This document shows, one piece after another, positions 1 through 11,186 of a stretch of DNA of 64,000 bases (the first letter of the stretch is position 1; the number at the start of each line of letters is the position of its first letter). Position numbers and translations under genes: made by a program. The notes below the pieces were generated by a model. That model saw only the letters and a list, made by a program, of their open reading frames with translations, searched no databases and was not told the origin of the DNA. Origin of the DNA: Helichrysum umbraculigerum (Eukaryota; Streptophyta; Magnoliopsida; Asterales; Asteraceae); NCBI GenBank assembly GCA_949592205.1, contig CATIUR010000004.1:90170337-90234336 (forward strand), in the 5' to 3' direction.

Positions 1-14
1 ATATATATATATAT
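1..14. repeat. (AT)n microsatellite at window edge
   Basis: Pure AT dinucleotides at the left edge of the window; the tract probably continues outside. Confidence 0.8.
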
Positions 15-282
15 CACGCATACATATTACATAAAGTACATACAATAGTCCTATCAAAACCTATGCATATATGTGTAAGTACAATCCAAATCAGAAATAG
101 AGTAAGTGATCCATTTTTCTTTCTATATCAGGATGGCATTAGTTCTTCCATAAGCACCCGAACTCATGTATTGGAGTCAATGATTATGATAAGGGAGGTG
201 ATATTTAGATCACATGTTTACTTCAATTCGTACATATATTTGATACTCCATAGCCCAACTTCTTAATGAACAATATTTGAAA

Positions 283-481
283 CTCCATCCGTCCCAAAAA
301 GAGTGTCCTCCAATAATTTTTCTTTGATTTATGATAAATTGATGAAATATCAGTTTTACTATTGTAATTAAAGCAAGTTTGATTTAAATAGTAATAGGGA
401 CATTCTTTTAGCAAGTGGACAATCTTTTAGGGACATATATAAATAGTAATGCGGACATTAATCTTTTTTAGACGGAGGGAG
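283..481. mobile_element. Stowaway-type MITE (Tc1/mariner)
   Basis: A 199-bp element beginning CTCCATCCGTCCCAAAAAG and ending with the inverted form GACGGAGGGAG, the classic Stowaway terminal inverted repeat. The right flank is TA as expected; the left flank is AA, probably a mutated TA. It has no coding capacity. Confidence 0.85.
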
Positions 482-1209
482 TATATGACATAAAACAATA
501 GTGTAAATATCAAATCCCTAGCTTGTGATGTACATATATATGATCATGTATTAAGTTCAACACACAAGTATGGAACATTGGGTTCGAAATCTCCGCTTGG
601 AAATGTTTGTTTTAGCCAATTAATAGTGTTTGTCGGCCAAGAAAAACATTGTAAAGTGGAGATAATGGCTTCAATGTTCAGCATACCTTAAGTCTTCTTG
701 CAACGTCAGTTTCAAGCTCCACGTTAGTGTCTCAAGAAACGGAAACATGATGTTGAACCTCCAGTCCGAAAACATGAAGTCTAGATGTATCTTTAAAAGA
801 TGAAATGTCACTGTTCATAATTCTATCTAGGGTTTGCATGGCCATATGAAATGCCTGATCTTGGATACGTGCATGTAATGTAAAAGGAGTTGTACAAATC
901 AATTGGGCCACAAGAAGACATCCTAGCTATTGTGCCCTAGAGCCCATGTTTCCATGTGAATTGGCAACTCATATTGATCTTGACTTGTACATAAGTTTAG
1001 ACAACTTGGTAAAAAAGAAACAAAATGCACTCGAACTCAAACAATAATTGAAACGCGTGAAGACAAAAAGGGATAGTTTTGTCTTAATTAGTTTCACTAG
1101 ATCGAGTTTAATACTTCTTCCCTCTCGAATGCATATCCATTGAGGACGTAAAAACACATAATTCAAGAACTTTGTAATCATTACATGGTACAACTAATAT
1201 AATACTATG
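482..1209. other. Intergenic, nothing recognised
   Basis: About 730 bp of AT-rich sequence. I see no coding region, terminal repeats or tandem structure. Short open frames here look random. Confidence 0.5.
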
Positions 1210-1212
1210 TAT

Positions 1213-1669
1213 TACTACAACAAATATATCATATATCCACACTTTTTTCTCTACACTTTTTAAAAATGTGTGGAAATTATGTTAAATTATTCACACTTAA
1301 AAATGTGAAGAAAATTGTTACATCAATAAGTGTGGAAATCACCACAATCTTCATATATATAAGTGTGAGAAAAAAAGTTAACACTTAAAAGTGTGAAGAA
1401 TTTACAACTTGTCAACATTTAAAAGTGTGAAAAACCATTTGAAACACCCAAATTATCCACACTTTCTCTTTTGTGGTAAAATTATGCGTTACAAAGTTTT
1501 TACCACATTTTTAAGTGTTGAAAAGTTGTAATTTCTCCACACTTTTAAGTGTAAGCTTTTATTTCTTACATATATATGTGTAGAAAATCATATCTTTTTC
1601 AATAATTTTTACACTCTTTCTAAAAGTGTGGAGAAAAAAGTGTGGTAAAATGATATATTTTTTGTAGTG
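1213..1669. mobile_element. Non-autonomous CACTA (En/Spm) MITE
   Basis: A 457-bp element with CACTA-type ends: right end in inverse reads CACTACAAAAAATATATCA; the left end is TACTACAACAAATATATCA, its first base mutated from C. It is flanked by the 3-bp duplication TAT on both sides (1210-1212 and 1670-1672), as expected for CACTA elements. The interior is almost wholly built of short motifs related to ACACTTTTAAGTGTG in both orientations, the usual subterminal transposase-binding repeats. No coding capacity. Confidence 0.88.
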
Positions 1670-1672
1670 TAT

Positions 1673-2394
1673 ATATTAGTTAAGTTCCTAAAAATGTAAA
1701 TAACTAAGCGTTGACCGTGAAAATGCGAAAATTTTAAGTGAAACATAAGTTCGATCGCTAAATTTGGGGTTACCATCCATGTGTGAAGCTCAGCAAGTTG
1801 GGTTATGAGGACCTAGCTTGTGAATATGGTCCCAATCGTCCTATTTTGCCGACTTAATTAGTAACCATGTGAAAGCCATTACATTTTTTTCACTATTTAA
1901 TGAAAAACTAGTTTTTTTATGATCTACGTACATATATATTTCCAACTAATTTCCAAGTATAATCTTGCATGGTCCCAAACCACGCAAAAGTGGTAATATA
2001 TCTTTATTTTGTCATCAGAGACAACCTTTACAATTGGATATATTCACATGTGCATGGAAATTATATTTATAAATGAAATATTGTTATAGGTAAAAACCAC
2101 GTACGCTGTATTATTTCTTTAGTTTGAATGTGATTTTTCTATTTTATTTTTCTTGACGGTAGAGAAATGTATAACTCACAAATTAAATGTTCACCTTTAT
2201 ATTTTTATTTTTCCCAAAATAAGTTGATACTTTAAATTATAATCATCCATTTTATTATACTACGTCAATATGAAATTTTATTGGAACATAGTGCTCGGAT
2301 TTTGAAATTGAAAGTAGACCTTTCTATACTACGTCAATATGAAATCGGGTTTTCATAGTCTTCTTCATTTACTAATTACTCACCTTAAATTTCT
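1673..2394. other. Intergenic, nothing recognised
   Basis: About 720 bp of AT-rich DNA. A short phrase (CTACGTCAATATGAAAT) recurs twice near 2260-2345, but I see no element boundary or gene. Confidence 0.4.
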
Positions 2395-2912
2395 TTTAGC
2401 ATTAAACTTCAAAGACCCATCATCAGGAGGAATCCGTTGCAAACAATGAATATTTTTCTATACGGACATAAAGAGATTGAAAACAATATGAGTAAAATTA
2501 AGTTTAAAACCGAGTAAGAGGATCCCACATAATTAGCGTTCATCCAAAAACCAGTTCCGATCTTAATCAAATCCATCGTGTGAGATTAAGACACCTCCTT
2601 TTTAGAAAAGATGAGGTTATTCCTTGACACCCAAATGTTTCATAAATTCCGACGTCATCATCCAAACTTACTTGCAATCGCAAATGACAACCAGACCCAC
2701 ATCTTTCCACCAATCAACACTTTTATAGAAATCACCCATCCAACTAATCACCCATTTAACAAGAAATACATTAATGTTAGTTACATAATGTAAAGTCCAT
2801 CACAGGCAGGAAATAAATAAATAATCGTTTGTTTCAGGCGCCATTTTGCATAAAGGACATACTACTTGGTCCTGAGAAATATAACCAATTTTTTAGCAAG
2901 GAGACTTCTATT
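2395..2912 (-). pseudogene. LINE relic: zinc-binding RT C-terminal region
   Basis: On the minus strand near 2890-2810 the translation contains a Cys-Pro-Leu-Cys pair followed by Glu-Thr and a Leu-Phe-Ile-x-Cys block. This is the pattern of the zf-RVT domain at the C-terminus of plant L1-type LINE polyproteins. Downstream sequence to about 2400 has LINE-tail-like Trp-rich stretches but many stops. It is a decayed fragment with no reverse transcriptase core. Boundaries are approximate. Confidence 0.45.
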
Positions 2913-3227
2913 ATTAATTATACTCTCCATTCATGCTTAAGTGTTCACTTGTACCATGTATACAGTTTTTAAAATATACACCAATTACACTTTTTAAATA
3001 AAATCTTTACTCACTAAAATCTCTTTGGATTGGTTGTAATATTAGAAAAAACATTTATTTAGAATAACCCAAGATAGTAATATGGATATTCGTAGCAGGA
3101 GTGGCTCAACGTCTTTAGGAGCCTAAAGCGAACATAAAATTTGAGGTCTTATCGGTTTGACATAATCGACTATTTTTCTTCCCCTTTTATGTGAATTCAA
3201 AAAAAAAAAATTCGCTAAATTCTAGAT

Positions 3228-3230
<3 letters not shown>

Positions 3231-3301
<71 letters not shown>
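3231..3301. repeat. (AT)n microsatellite
   Basis: About 35 uninterrupted AT units inside the hAT element. Confidence 0.95.
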
Positions 3302-3302
<1 letters not shown>

Positions 3303-3704
3303 TAAATTTAAAAAAGACACATTATCCTTTCCCTTGTGATATAATTTGGCGACTTCAATACACTGTAACCGATTGAGTATGTTTTTGTAGAAAATAAAAT
3401 AAAACTACTAAAACTGGTGTAATTTAAATTTGAAAAGAGATCATAGTTATTAACCAGTTGTAGACTCGGGGATTTACATTTTTTGCTCTTGGTTTATATA
3501 AAGGTTTTATCGAATTTTTTTGCTAACGATATAGTAATATAACAATACTTTAATATATTTTATCCGTAGTACCTATAAATACTATACTAATTTTAATTAT
3601 ATGTATATCATATATGTCGTCCTTTTTGTAAACATGATATATTAATGTCGAATTTTATGTGGCATTTAACAACCATATACTAAGTAAAACGTCATATTAA
3701 ACTC

Positions 3705-4651
3705 TGTTGAGTCACTGGTCGCTGACCAATTCAATTCACTGATATACTCAGTCTCTGAAAATGATGAAGTCAAGCTCCTGTTACTGAGGGAAGAACTCGC
3801 TGCTATCATTTGTGCTTCTACAAATGATTGGCTGAATAAATAAAACTCAACTTGGTGTGTCGCTTGTCATCCTCATGACAACAAGAGTTTTATGCTACTC
3901 AAGCATTAATAAAGGCAGAAGTCACTGCCCTGTATAAAGGATAGTCACTGAAGAATGATAAGACTAGTCACTCTACAAGAGCACGTTATCTTTCAGTGAG
4001 TGAGGAAGAGTATTATTTCTTCAGCGACTAAATAAATAATAAATGTTTGCAATCAAGGCACAAGTCACTCTACAAACATACGTCAGTAAGTTCTCCTCGG
4101 ATTAAAAATATCTTTCAAATGACATGTCAGCAAGTGATTGGTCAGGTCACAAGAGAGATATTCCCGATAACAGAATCAGGGCCCATACAATGTTTGTTAA
4201 CCGACTCTCAAGAAGGAAGAACAGAGCCAATCATGCAGCGACACATGTCATTCCTAGATCCTATTTTATAGGAGATATTTACGGGAGCATCCAGCCTATA
4301 TATAGAGTGTTATTTTGTACTTGGAAACTTGTCATTTGTGTGTTAATCACTTTTGTATAAGTGAGTAGTTTGTCTAAGCACATCAGCGAGCAGCTAGTAA
4401 TAGTGTACGTTGTTTGTCAATTACTATTATCTCATTTGTAATAGGTTAGCTTAAGTGTTTAATTTGATTTAGCCTTGGCTAGATCATTCCACAATCAACA
4501 CTTGGTGTAATTTGTTATCAATAAATTCACCCTTCAACTACTGTTATAATGTTCTTGCTTTGATTTTTGAACTGTTATAAACCACTCCCATAATTAAACT
4601 TTACATATTTTGATTACTATTCACTAAGTTATAGTGAATCAGGGACAAACA
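3705..4651 (+). mobile_element. Solo LTR (947 bp) inside the hAT element
   Basis: Begins TGTTGAGTCACTGG, ends GGGACAAACA (TGTT...AACA), and is flanked on both sides by AACTC (3700-3704 and 4652-4656), a perfect 5-bp target duplication. Inside are a TATA-like CTATATATAGAG near 4299 and an AATAAA-like signal near 4518, as expected for U3 and R. No retroelement interior is adjacent, so this is what remains after recombination between two LTRs. Confidence 0.85.
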
Positions 4652-5222
4652 AACTCATTATGCAATTTAAACTTAATTCATCCTTGAGTCATATCTCAAT
4701 GATTAACCTGGTAATTGGAAGAATATTATAAATGATAATACGTAAAAAGAATATTGGAGAGATCTATTGTATAACAAAAAGGATTAATGAAAACTTACTT
4801 TAGTGATAGAGGCATAAAAAATAGAACATCGAAACCTTTCTAATGAAAAACTTAGAACTAAGTGATAAAAAAAATACGCAAACCGTTTCTATCACTTAAA
4901 AGAGCCTAATATTTAACGAATTAATTAAAAGGCTTTATGGTGACGGTCTTTTCACATAACATGGATCGAATCTCTTATATCTTATTTTTTATGAGGCCTT
5001 AGAAAGTAAAAAAAAAAAAAAAAAAAACCTTGAAGATCGTTGTCTTTAGCCTATACTAATACATGACATGGAAAATTTTGGGACCTTACAAAAAAGCGCT
5101 AGCTTTACTAGCCTTACCCTCGAGCCACTCCTAAGCCACCCCTAATACGTAGTGAGACGGAAGGAGTATGACACTAGTCACCTAATATATTTTTTGTATC
5201 TATTTTGGTATAAATCTTCTAA

Positions 5223-5428
5223 GAGGGTGTTTGGGGTGACTTTTTGCTTTCATGCTTTTAGCTTTTTAGCTTATACCCTATTGTTGTAAAAAGCTAAAAG
5301 CCCCATTCTCTTGGTTTCAAGGAAATGAGTTTTTTTGTTGTCAAAAGCTAAAAGCTTGAAAAAGTGTTTGTATTGGCTTTAGTGCTTTTTTGTTGTAAAA
5401 AGCTTAAAAAGCTAACCCAAACACCCCC
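5223..5428. mobile_element. PIF/Harbinger (Tourist-like) MITE
   Basis: A 206-bp element with ends GAGGGTGTTTGGGGT and, in inverse, GGGGGTGTTTGGGTT, flanked by TAA on both sides (5220-5222, 5429-5431), the Harbinger-type 3-bp duplication. The interior repeats the phrase AAAAGCTAAAAGC. Non-coding. Confidence 0.88.
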
Positions 5429-5431
5429 TAA

Positions 5432-6470
5432 GAAAATTCTATACCATTCGGTTAGAAACCAAGTAAACTGGTACAACTAGGGATATCATGTATGGCATAA
5501 AGCAGGAAGCATGCACATAATCTTCAACGAGAATGAGAATTCGTAAAGTGATTGTTTTACCTCAATGGCTCAATTATAAATAAAACACTCTCTTATGAGA
5601 TAATGATGTGTGAATTCATATAGCAAGTTGAGAGCTTAGAATATTGTGAGATCTAGAATTTCAATAAATAGCTTTTAGAGTGTGTATTCAAATAGTTAGT
5701 GAGTATTAATGTGTCTTCAACAATTTGTAATTACGCTAAAACAAACTCTTTATGTGGAAAAGGAAAGTGAGACCTTACCTCTTTTTCCAGGCTTGTTTGG
5801 ACATACGGTTGTTGATAATCAATAAGAATAAGTTAAATTTTAAATTAGGTGTTCTTCATATTATTTGCTTAATCTGATAATCTCTGCAACTTTTTGTTAT
5901 TGTTAGTTTGGAACTAAGAATCATATCTAGAGTTTTCTTTTTCATCCTTGAGCTTCCACAATTTCACCACTCGAAATAGATTAAGGTTTAGTGCGTGTAT
6001 ATATATTTCATAGCATGATTATGTAGATGGACTAGGGTCCGTTAATATTTTATTTATGCTTGCACTCGATAAAATTTATTAATGTTAAAATGAATGCCAT
6101 CGGTGTTTTCAATATTTAAAACAATATATGTAGTAATTCTACTTTCTTTTCTTTAGTTCTTTTACGCCCTCGAACATTGATCTTAGGTATACACTATATA
6201 TAACGAGGAAAACTATTTATTGATACACATTAAGAATAAAGGATTTGAATCCTCGCAAGTTACCTTTCAACACGATGGACATGCGTGTGATTTGAGAGAG
6301 ATATATATACGACTTTATATATATGTATTTTTTTTCATACTAATTATGCGATAACTTTGTTCAAAGGAGTGGGTCATCTTATCATGAATGTTTTGAGATC
6401 AATATACACCTTTGATGTACGAGTTCAATCAATGGGATATATATATATGGAAATATACATATACATTAAT
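5432..6470. other. Intergenic, nothing recognised
   Basis: About 1 kb of AT-rich sequence without convincing coding, terminal repeats or tandem structure. Confidence 0.4.
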
Positions 6471-6773
6471 TACGAAGTATTATTATTCCTATATATTGTA
6501 ACACTTTGTATTTGTAACCCTAACACCTCCGAAAATTAATAAGATATCTCACTAGATTATACCCCACAAACAACAAACGGATCAAACACAAAGCAAACAC
6601 GATAAAGATTTATGCGAGAATATAAACGAACACGCGAATATAAAGTGGTTATATCCAATCTACTCGATTGGTTTAATCCACGGCCAAACTAGAGAGATAT
6701 CTTATTAATTTTTGGAGGTGTTAGGGTTACAAATACAAAGGGTTACAATATATATGAATAATAATACTTCGTA
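6471..6773. repeat. Inverted repeat: LTR fragment folded back on its LTR
   Basis: 6471-6550 is the reverse complement of 6694-6773, about 80 bp per arm with a 143-bp loop. The left arm is a copy of LTR-internal sequence in opposite orientation, joined directly to the broken end of the same LTR. Confidence 0.8.
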
Positions 6774-6884
6774 CAAAAGAAATCGCAAGCCAACTTAAAA
6801 GTTTTTTGCCGACTTCAATTGACTTTCCATATATTCACATTTCACATGACATCCATCAAGTCACAATAAATATTATTCCTAACA
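6549..6884 (-). repeat. LTR (3' LTR of the gag-only Copia element, outer end lost)
   Basis: Matches 8874-9224 over its whole length with scattered differences. The right copy carries about 18 extra bases near 9197-9214. The outermost 35 bp of this LTR are missing and are replaced by an inverted duplicate of LTR-internal sequence. Confidence 0.8.
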
Positions 6885-7188
6885 ATCTCCCACTTGAAGA
6901 TTAAATCAACCCAACTCCAGTAACCCATAACCAAACGCCACTTTAATAGAACCCGTTCAAACCTATACCGCCGAAACTTATAGGGACACGCCGCACGACC
7001 ACACCGAGTCGGAAGACTTTCGATACCAATTACCAGAACTCCACTATTAAACTGTAACCAAGACCTCTCTCTAGTTTTTCACCTCCTCATTAGTTCATGA
7101 GAAGATCGGTTGAAGCCCGGCATGGCTCCAACATTCTCGTTGCACAAGCAAACCATCCATACAGCCTTTCGTCTACTCGATCTACCTT

Positions 7189-7653
7189 TCAAACAAAGAT
7201 GAGACCACACGGTAGAACCACCACGTGAATATAACCATCAAGGCAGCCGTGTGAAAATACCTTCACACCCTTGATCATCCACTTAAACACCCTCGCTTTC
7301 ACCATTGGATCACCGACCACAAACATGCGCATGAATCTCGGCCACATCTTTCCCCAACGAATCAACTCCCACTGTACGGATGTATTATCAAACGTGACTC
7401 TCGGAAAAGTATGTTGCTCACCCCTCTCGGTCAGTCGCAACCTAGTTGCCATTGGAGAAGATCTAACCCAAGACTTGAAAACACTAGTAGGTCCGAGATG
7501 ACAAACCGTATCCATAGAAACCCCAAGACTCCCACTCAACGCCAATCTCCTACTAGTTTCAACTCTTCCCGAACTCCCACTCGTTCCAGACCTCTCAACA
7601 ATCTCGTGAAGCTCAAGCCGACTAGGACTTTCAACACCTACCTCACCACCTAG
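7189..7653 (-). pseudogene. Unknown C-terminal region X following the protease
   Basis: On the minus strand the protease frame ends in a TGA at 7654-7656, and the same frame then stays open to 7189, about 154 codons. The sequence is not the GAG-pre-integrase, integrase or RT expected at this point in a Copia polyprotein. It is rich in Gly, Val and basic residues and has several Trp (for example a Phe-Lys-Ser-Trp and a Phe-Lys-Trp-Met block). I do not recognise it. It may be a lineage-specific extension of the gag-protease protein or captured sequence kept open by chance. The in-frame continuity across a single stop favours a once longer polyprotein. No database search was possible. Confidence 0.4.
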
Positions 7654-7995
7654 TCATTCCTTATTCGAAATCTCAACCATATTCAAGGTTCCCCGTTTAC
7701 ACCCGCGAGCAATTACCAAACTACCCTTGATAACCTTCCACCGTTGGTCGCCAAATCTAACATGGTACCGCTCATTATCCAACTGCCCAATCGAGATCAA
7801 CCGCCTCTTGAGCTTGGGAATGAACCTCACATTATTGAGGACCCAATCTGTACCAAGGTGAGTTTTGAGGACAACATCCCCAATACCCGCAACTTTAAGC
7901 TTACTTCCATTCGCAAGACGAACCCTACCGGAATGAGACCTAAAATTCTTCATCTCTTCCATGCATGGGATCGCATGAAAATATGAACCTGAATC
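7654..7995 (-). pseudogene. Copia protease region
   Basis: On the minus strand the catalytic Asp-Ser-Gly triplet lies at 7995-7987, followed in frame by the usual Tyr-Phe-His-Ala and then Arg-Leu-Ala-Asn-Gly-Ser, Gly-Ile-Gly-Asp-Val and Leu-Ile-Ser-Ile-Gly-Gln-Leu. These are the hallmarks of the pepsin-like protease plus the start of the GAG-pre-integrase segment of plant Copia polyproteins. The region just upstream, linking it to gag, is out of frame, and a TGA closes the frame at 7654. The protease would cleave the retroelement polyprotein inside virus-like particles. The copy is broken. Confidence 0.75.
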
Positions 7996-8066
7996 TAAAA
8001 CTCAGGATTCCACAAGATTCTTCTCACAACAAAGTAACACATCTTCAGTCGTATCAACCGTCGTAT

Positions 8067-8798
8067 TCACACTCGGTTTATCATTCGGACATTCATACCT
8101 AAAGTGCCTAGTTGCTTACAGTTCCAACACGTGATGTTCCTATTCTCCGATGGCTCTCTTCGCGATCTAGATCTACTCTTACTATGCCCCCTGCCAGTCA
8201 CACTCAAAGCTGACAAACCCGAATACTCACCGGAATCTTTCCTTCTAATTCCCTCACCGAGTATTAAATCACGGATCCCCTCAAAAGTCAACTTAGTAGT
8301 TCCAGATGAACCACTAACAGCTATAACCATACCGGACCAACTTTCGGGCAACGAAGATAACAAGAAAAGTGCCTCCAACTCATCTTCAAACGTAACCCCT
8401 ACAGATTTTAACCTAGTCAAAATCGAGTTAAACTCGTTCACATGATCCACTAGCGATGCACCTTCACCCATCTTCGCGTTCACCAACTGCCGAATCAAGA
8501 AGACCTTATTGAGTGCCGAGGGTTTCTCATACATGTTAGACAACGCCGTTAACAAACCCGCAGTCGTGGTTTCCCCCGCAATGTTGTAGGCGACATTCTT
8601 TGCCAGAGAAAGTCGAACTACTCCAAGTGTCTGACGATCTAACAACGCCCAGTCGGCATCACTCATACTTTCAGGTTTAATACCCGATAACGGTTGGTGT
8701 AACTTCTTCTCGTACAAAACGTCTTCGATTTACATCTTCCAAAACCCGAAATCGCTGCCATCAAATTTGCTAATCCTAATCTCGCTTTTATCCGCCAT
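8067..8798 (-). pseudogene. Copia gag (UBN2-type) with zinc knuckle, broken
   Basis: The start codon is at 8798-8796, 26 bp downstream of the primer-binding site on the minus strand. The first 22 codons (Met-Ala-Asp-Lys ... Asp-Phe-Gly-Phe-Trp-Lys-Met) match the N-terminus of Copia gag. A TAA then interrupts where a Gln codon is likely, and the same frame runs on for about 220 codons. These contain the UBN2-type core (Leu-Tyr-Glu-Lys-Pro-Ser, Leu-Pro-Glu-Ser-Trp) and a basic Ser-Arg linker. The C-terminal zinc knuckle starts correctly (Cys-Trp-Asn-Cys), but its His and last Cys are lost to an apparent 1-base deletion near 8105. Gag packages the element RNA; this copy has at least two disabling lesions. 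Confidence 0.8.
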
Positions 8799-8823
8799 TG
8801 TCCCCAAAACACGAAAACCACGT

Positions 8824-8835
8824 GCTCTGATACCA
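8824..8835 (-). other. Primer-binding site (initiator tRNA-Met)
   Basis: On the minus strand TGGTATCAGAGC follows the LTR end after three bases. It is the standard plant Copia primer-binding site and fixes the element's orientation. Confidence 0.9.
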
Positions 8836-8838
8836 CTT

Positions 8839-9224
8839 TGTAAGGTTTTAGGACCCAACCAAGAACGTACAATCACTGAATTATACCCCACAAACAACAA
8901 ACGGATCAAACACAAAGCAAACACGATAAAGATTAATGCGAGAATATAAACGAGCACGCGAATATAACGTGGTTAAATCCAATCTACTCGATTGGTTTAA
9001 TCCACGGCCAAACTAGAGAGATATCTTATTAATTTTCGGAGGTGTTAGGGTTACAAATACAAAGGGTTACAATATATAGGAATAATAATACTTCGTACAA
9101 AAGAAATCGCAAGCCGACTTAAACGTATTTTGCCGACTTCAATTCACTTTCCATATATTCACATATCACGTGACATCCATCAAGTCACAATAAATATTTA
9201 ATTAATCTTCATATATTCCTAACA
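8839..9224 (-). repeat. LTR (5' LTR of the gag-only Copia element)
   Basis: 386 bp. On the minus strand it begins TGTTAGGAAT and ends at 8839 next to the primer-binding site. Homologous to 6549-6884. Confidence 0.8.
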
Positions 9225-10424
9225 ATTAAGTGATTAAAAAGGAGTGGTATAGTATTTAGAAGAAGAATGATGATATGATAGTGATGATACAATACAAATT
9301 GAAGACGGACGGACACCTTGAAAGATTGATTGCACGTACACATGTATTGAAGGAAACGGTGTTTCCTTTTTGGTGGTGGGAACGGAACGCACATGCTTTC
9401 ACATGCCTTCTTAATTCTTCGTTTCCAAATTTGATGTCCTTCACACCTTTTTTTCTTTTATGTACGTGGTGGTCCCGATTCCTATTCGTTTACCATTTCA
9501 TGTAATTACTTATATCGATCGATCCATCGTCTTAACTTGGTATGATATTGTTTAAACAGTTACATTTCATTATTGAAAATTGACTTAAGCGGCTTGATTA
9601 ACTGTTTGTAGTTGGATATTATTTTCTGTGTTTGAATGTGTCCACCGTATACGAAGAAAGTGTCAAAAATAACGCGTAAAAATGAGAACCTAAAAACATC
9701 GTGAAACGGACATCTTAGAAAGAAACTATGTCGTAATTAATTTACAATGAACTGACGCTCATTTTTATGCTGGTTAAGGATCCAATTTTTACACATAGCG
9801 TTCAATTTTTATGTTCTTCTAGGATAACATGGGCTTTTTTATAAATTAGTTTTGGTCATGGTATTCGCTTATTTGGGCTTGTACCGATAGTGGCCCATAA
9901 ACAAAATGACCTTATATTCAAAATACTCATTTACTGGGCTGATTATTAAATACGCGGTTCATTATCGGGCTTAAGATCGGTGAGACCAACAATCATCATC
10001 ATAAATTCATGATAAAACTAAAAAAAAAATCCTTTTTAAGAAAAAAATCCTAAACGAAAAATTCTTAGAAATATATAAATCAAAAGTTACGCGTACATGT
10101 TCAAAATCCGATTGCCCATAAATTTGAAATCTATATACACGACACACATGAATCAAATGTATAGAAAATTTGATTCCGCATCGATCAAAATCCGTTGTTG
10201 ACATCAATACTCTTGAATTAGAAACTTATTCTGGAACAGATGGTCTTGATACATGAATGTATTAGACCCTAATATAGAGCAATTATTCCTTATGGAGGCG
10301 TCTTCTGATCCAGGACGGTGTGCATCAAGTCCTTGACAAGCCTTCATGGAGCACGTCGGCCAGTAGTAAGTATATATGTACGATGTAAGTAAATTTGCGT
10401 CCCGATTGATAAGTTATGGGCTTA
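9225..10424. other. Intergenic; contains one copy of a dispersed repeat
   Basis: No gene seen. The part around 9862-9985 is clearly related to 18720-18835 (shared phrases GGCCCATAAACAAAATGACC and GGTTCATTATCGGGCT). The two sites share an older dispersed repeat whose ends I cannot define. Confidence 0.5.
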
Positions 10425-10782
10425 TGGCCTATGGGTGTGTTTTCATAGGCAATGAAAAGGAGATTTCAGGTCCTGGGTATGTCATTTAAAAAGAACTATT
10501 TGAACAAACACAAGGTCAGCAGTGTTTCATTGCAAGAAGAAAATAATATTAAGCAAACTCTCTTTTCAACCTAAACCAATTATTTAAAAAAAAATTTGCA
10601 TACGTGGCCTATGGGTGTGTTTTCATAGGCAATGAAAAGGAGATTTCAGGTCCTGAGTATGTCATTTAAAAAGAACTATTTGAACAAACACCTGGTCAGC
10701 AGTGTTTTATTGCAAGAAGAAAATAATATTAAGCACTCTTTTCAAGTACCTAAACCAATTATTTAAAAAAAATTTTGCATAC
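10425..10782. repeat. Tandem duplication, about 180-bp unit, two copies
   Basis: 10425-10604 and 10605-10782 are near-identical direct copies (both begin TGGCCTATGGGTGTG and end TTTGCATAC). They differ by a few substitutions and small indels. No coding or transposon ends were recognised. Confidence 0.9.
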
Positions 10783-11186
10783 AACAGATGGCATAAGACC
10801 ACTCCCATCGCTCAAATCGGTTGCAAACCGGTTGCTCCGCGGTGCCATTGGCCCAACCACTTTCAAAATGTTGCTTGAAATAAAGATCTCATCAAAATCA
10901 AAATTATATATAAATTGATAAAAAAAAATTATATATGTATTCTTGTATATAATATGATTATATTACATGCAATTTCAAGAATTAATATTTGGAGATTGAA
11001 TAGTAATACTTCAAATATATGGATTGTATACGGCTCCTCTACAGAGGATGTAAACTAAATATTTGAAGAGAATGGCCATAGACATTGATCCTCCTAAAAC
11101 CTCTATATGAATTTAATCAATTGGATGAAAATAATGAGTTGTATTTAAGGATGGTATATTATATGGTACAAAGAAGCCTTGAAAGA
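10783..11186. other. Intergenic, nothing recognised
   Basis: About 400 bp of AT-rich DNA with no feature I can support. Confidence 0.4.

Larger units (their letters stand above)
3096..5144. mobile_element. Non-autonomous hAT element carrying a solo LTR
   Basis: The ends are inverted repeats: left CAGGAGTGGCTCAACG, right in inverse TAGGGGTGGCTTAGGAG. The 8-bp flanks are ATTCGTAG (3088-3095) and ATACGTAG (5145-5152), seven of eight matching, as expected for a hAT insertion. The 2,049-bp length includes an (AT)n tract and a 947-bp solo LTR with its own duplication. I find no transposase, so it is non-autonomous. Confidence 0.7.
2923..5166. mobile_element. Stowaway-type MITE interrupted by a hAT element
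   Basis: The left part (2923-3095) begins CTCTCCATTCATGCTTAAG after a TA. The right part (about 5145-5166) ends GAGACGGAAGGAG before a TA. Together they make a roughly 195-bp Stowaway element. The middle is the hAT element 3096-5144, whose near-perfect 8-bp target duplication lies inside the Stowaway body. Confidence 0.65.
6471..9224 (-). mobile_element. Defective Copia-type element (gag-protease only, TR-GAG-like)
   Basis: Read on the minus strand: LTR (9224-8839), primer-binding site complementary to initiator Met tRNA (8835-8824), gag, zinc knuckle, protease, a region of unknown function, a purine-rich AAGTGGGAGAT tract, and a second LTR (6884-6549) starting TGTTAGGAAT. There is no integrase, reverse transcriptase or RNase H, and the space between the LTRs (about 2 kb) is too short for them. 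This is the layout of non-autonomous terminal-repeat elements that keep only gag functions and depend on a relative for copying. The far end of the left LTR is rearranged into an inverted copy of itself (6471-6550). Confidence 0.8.
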
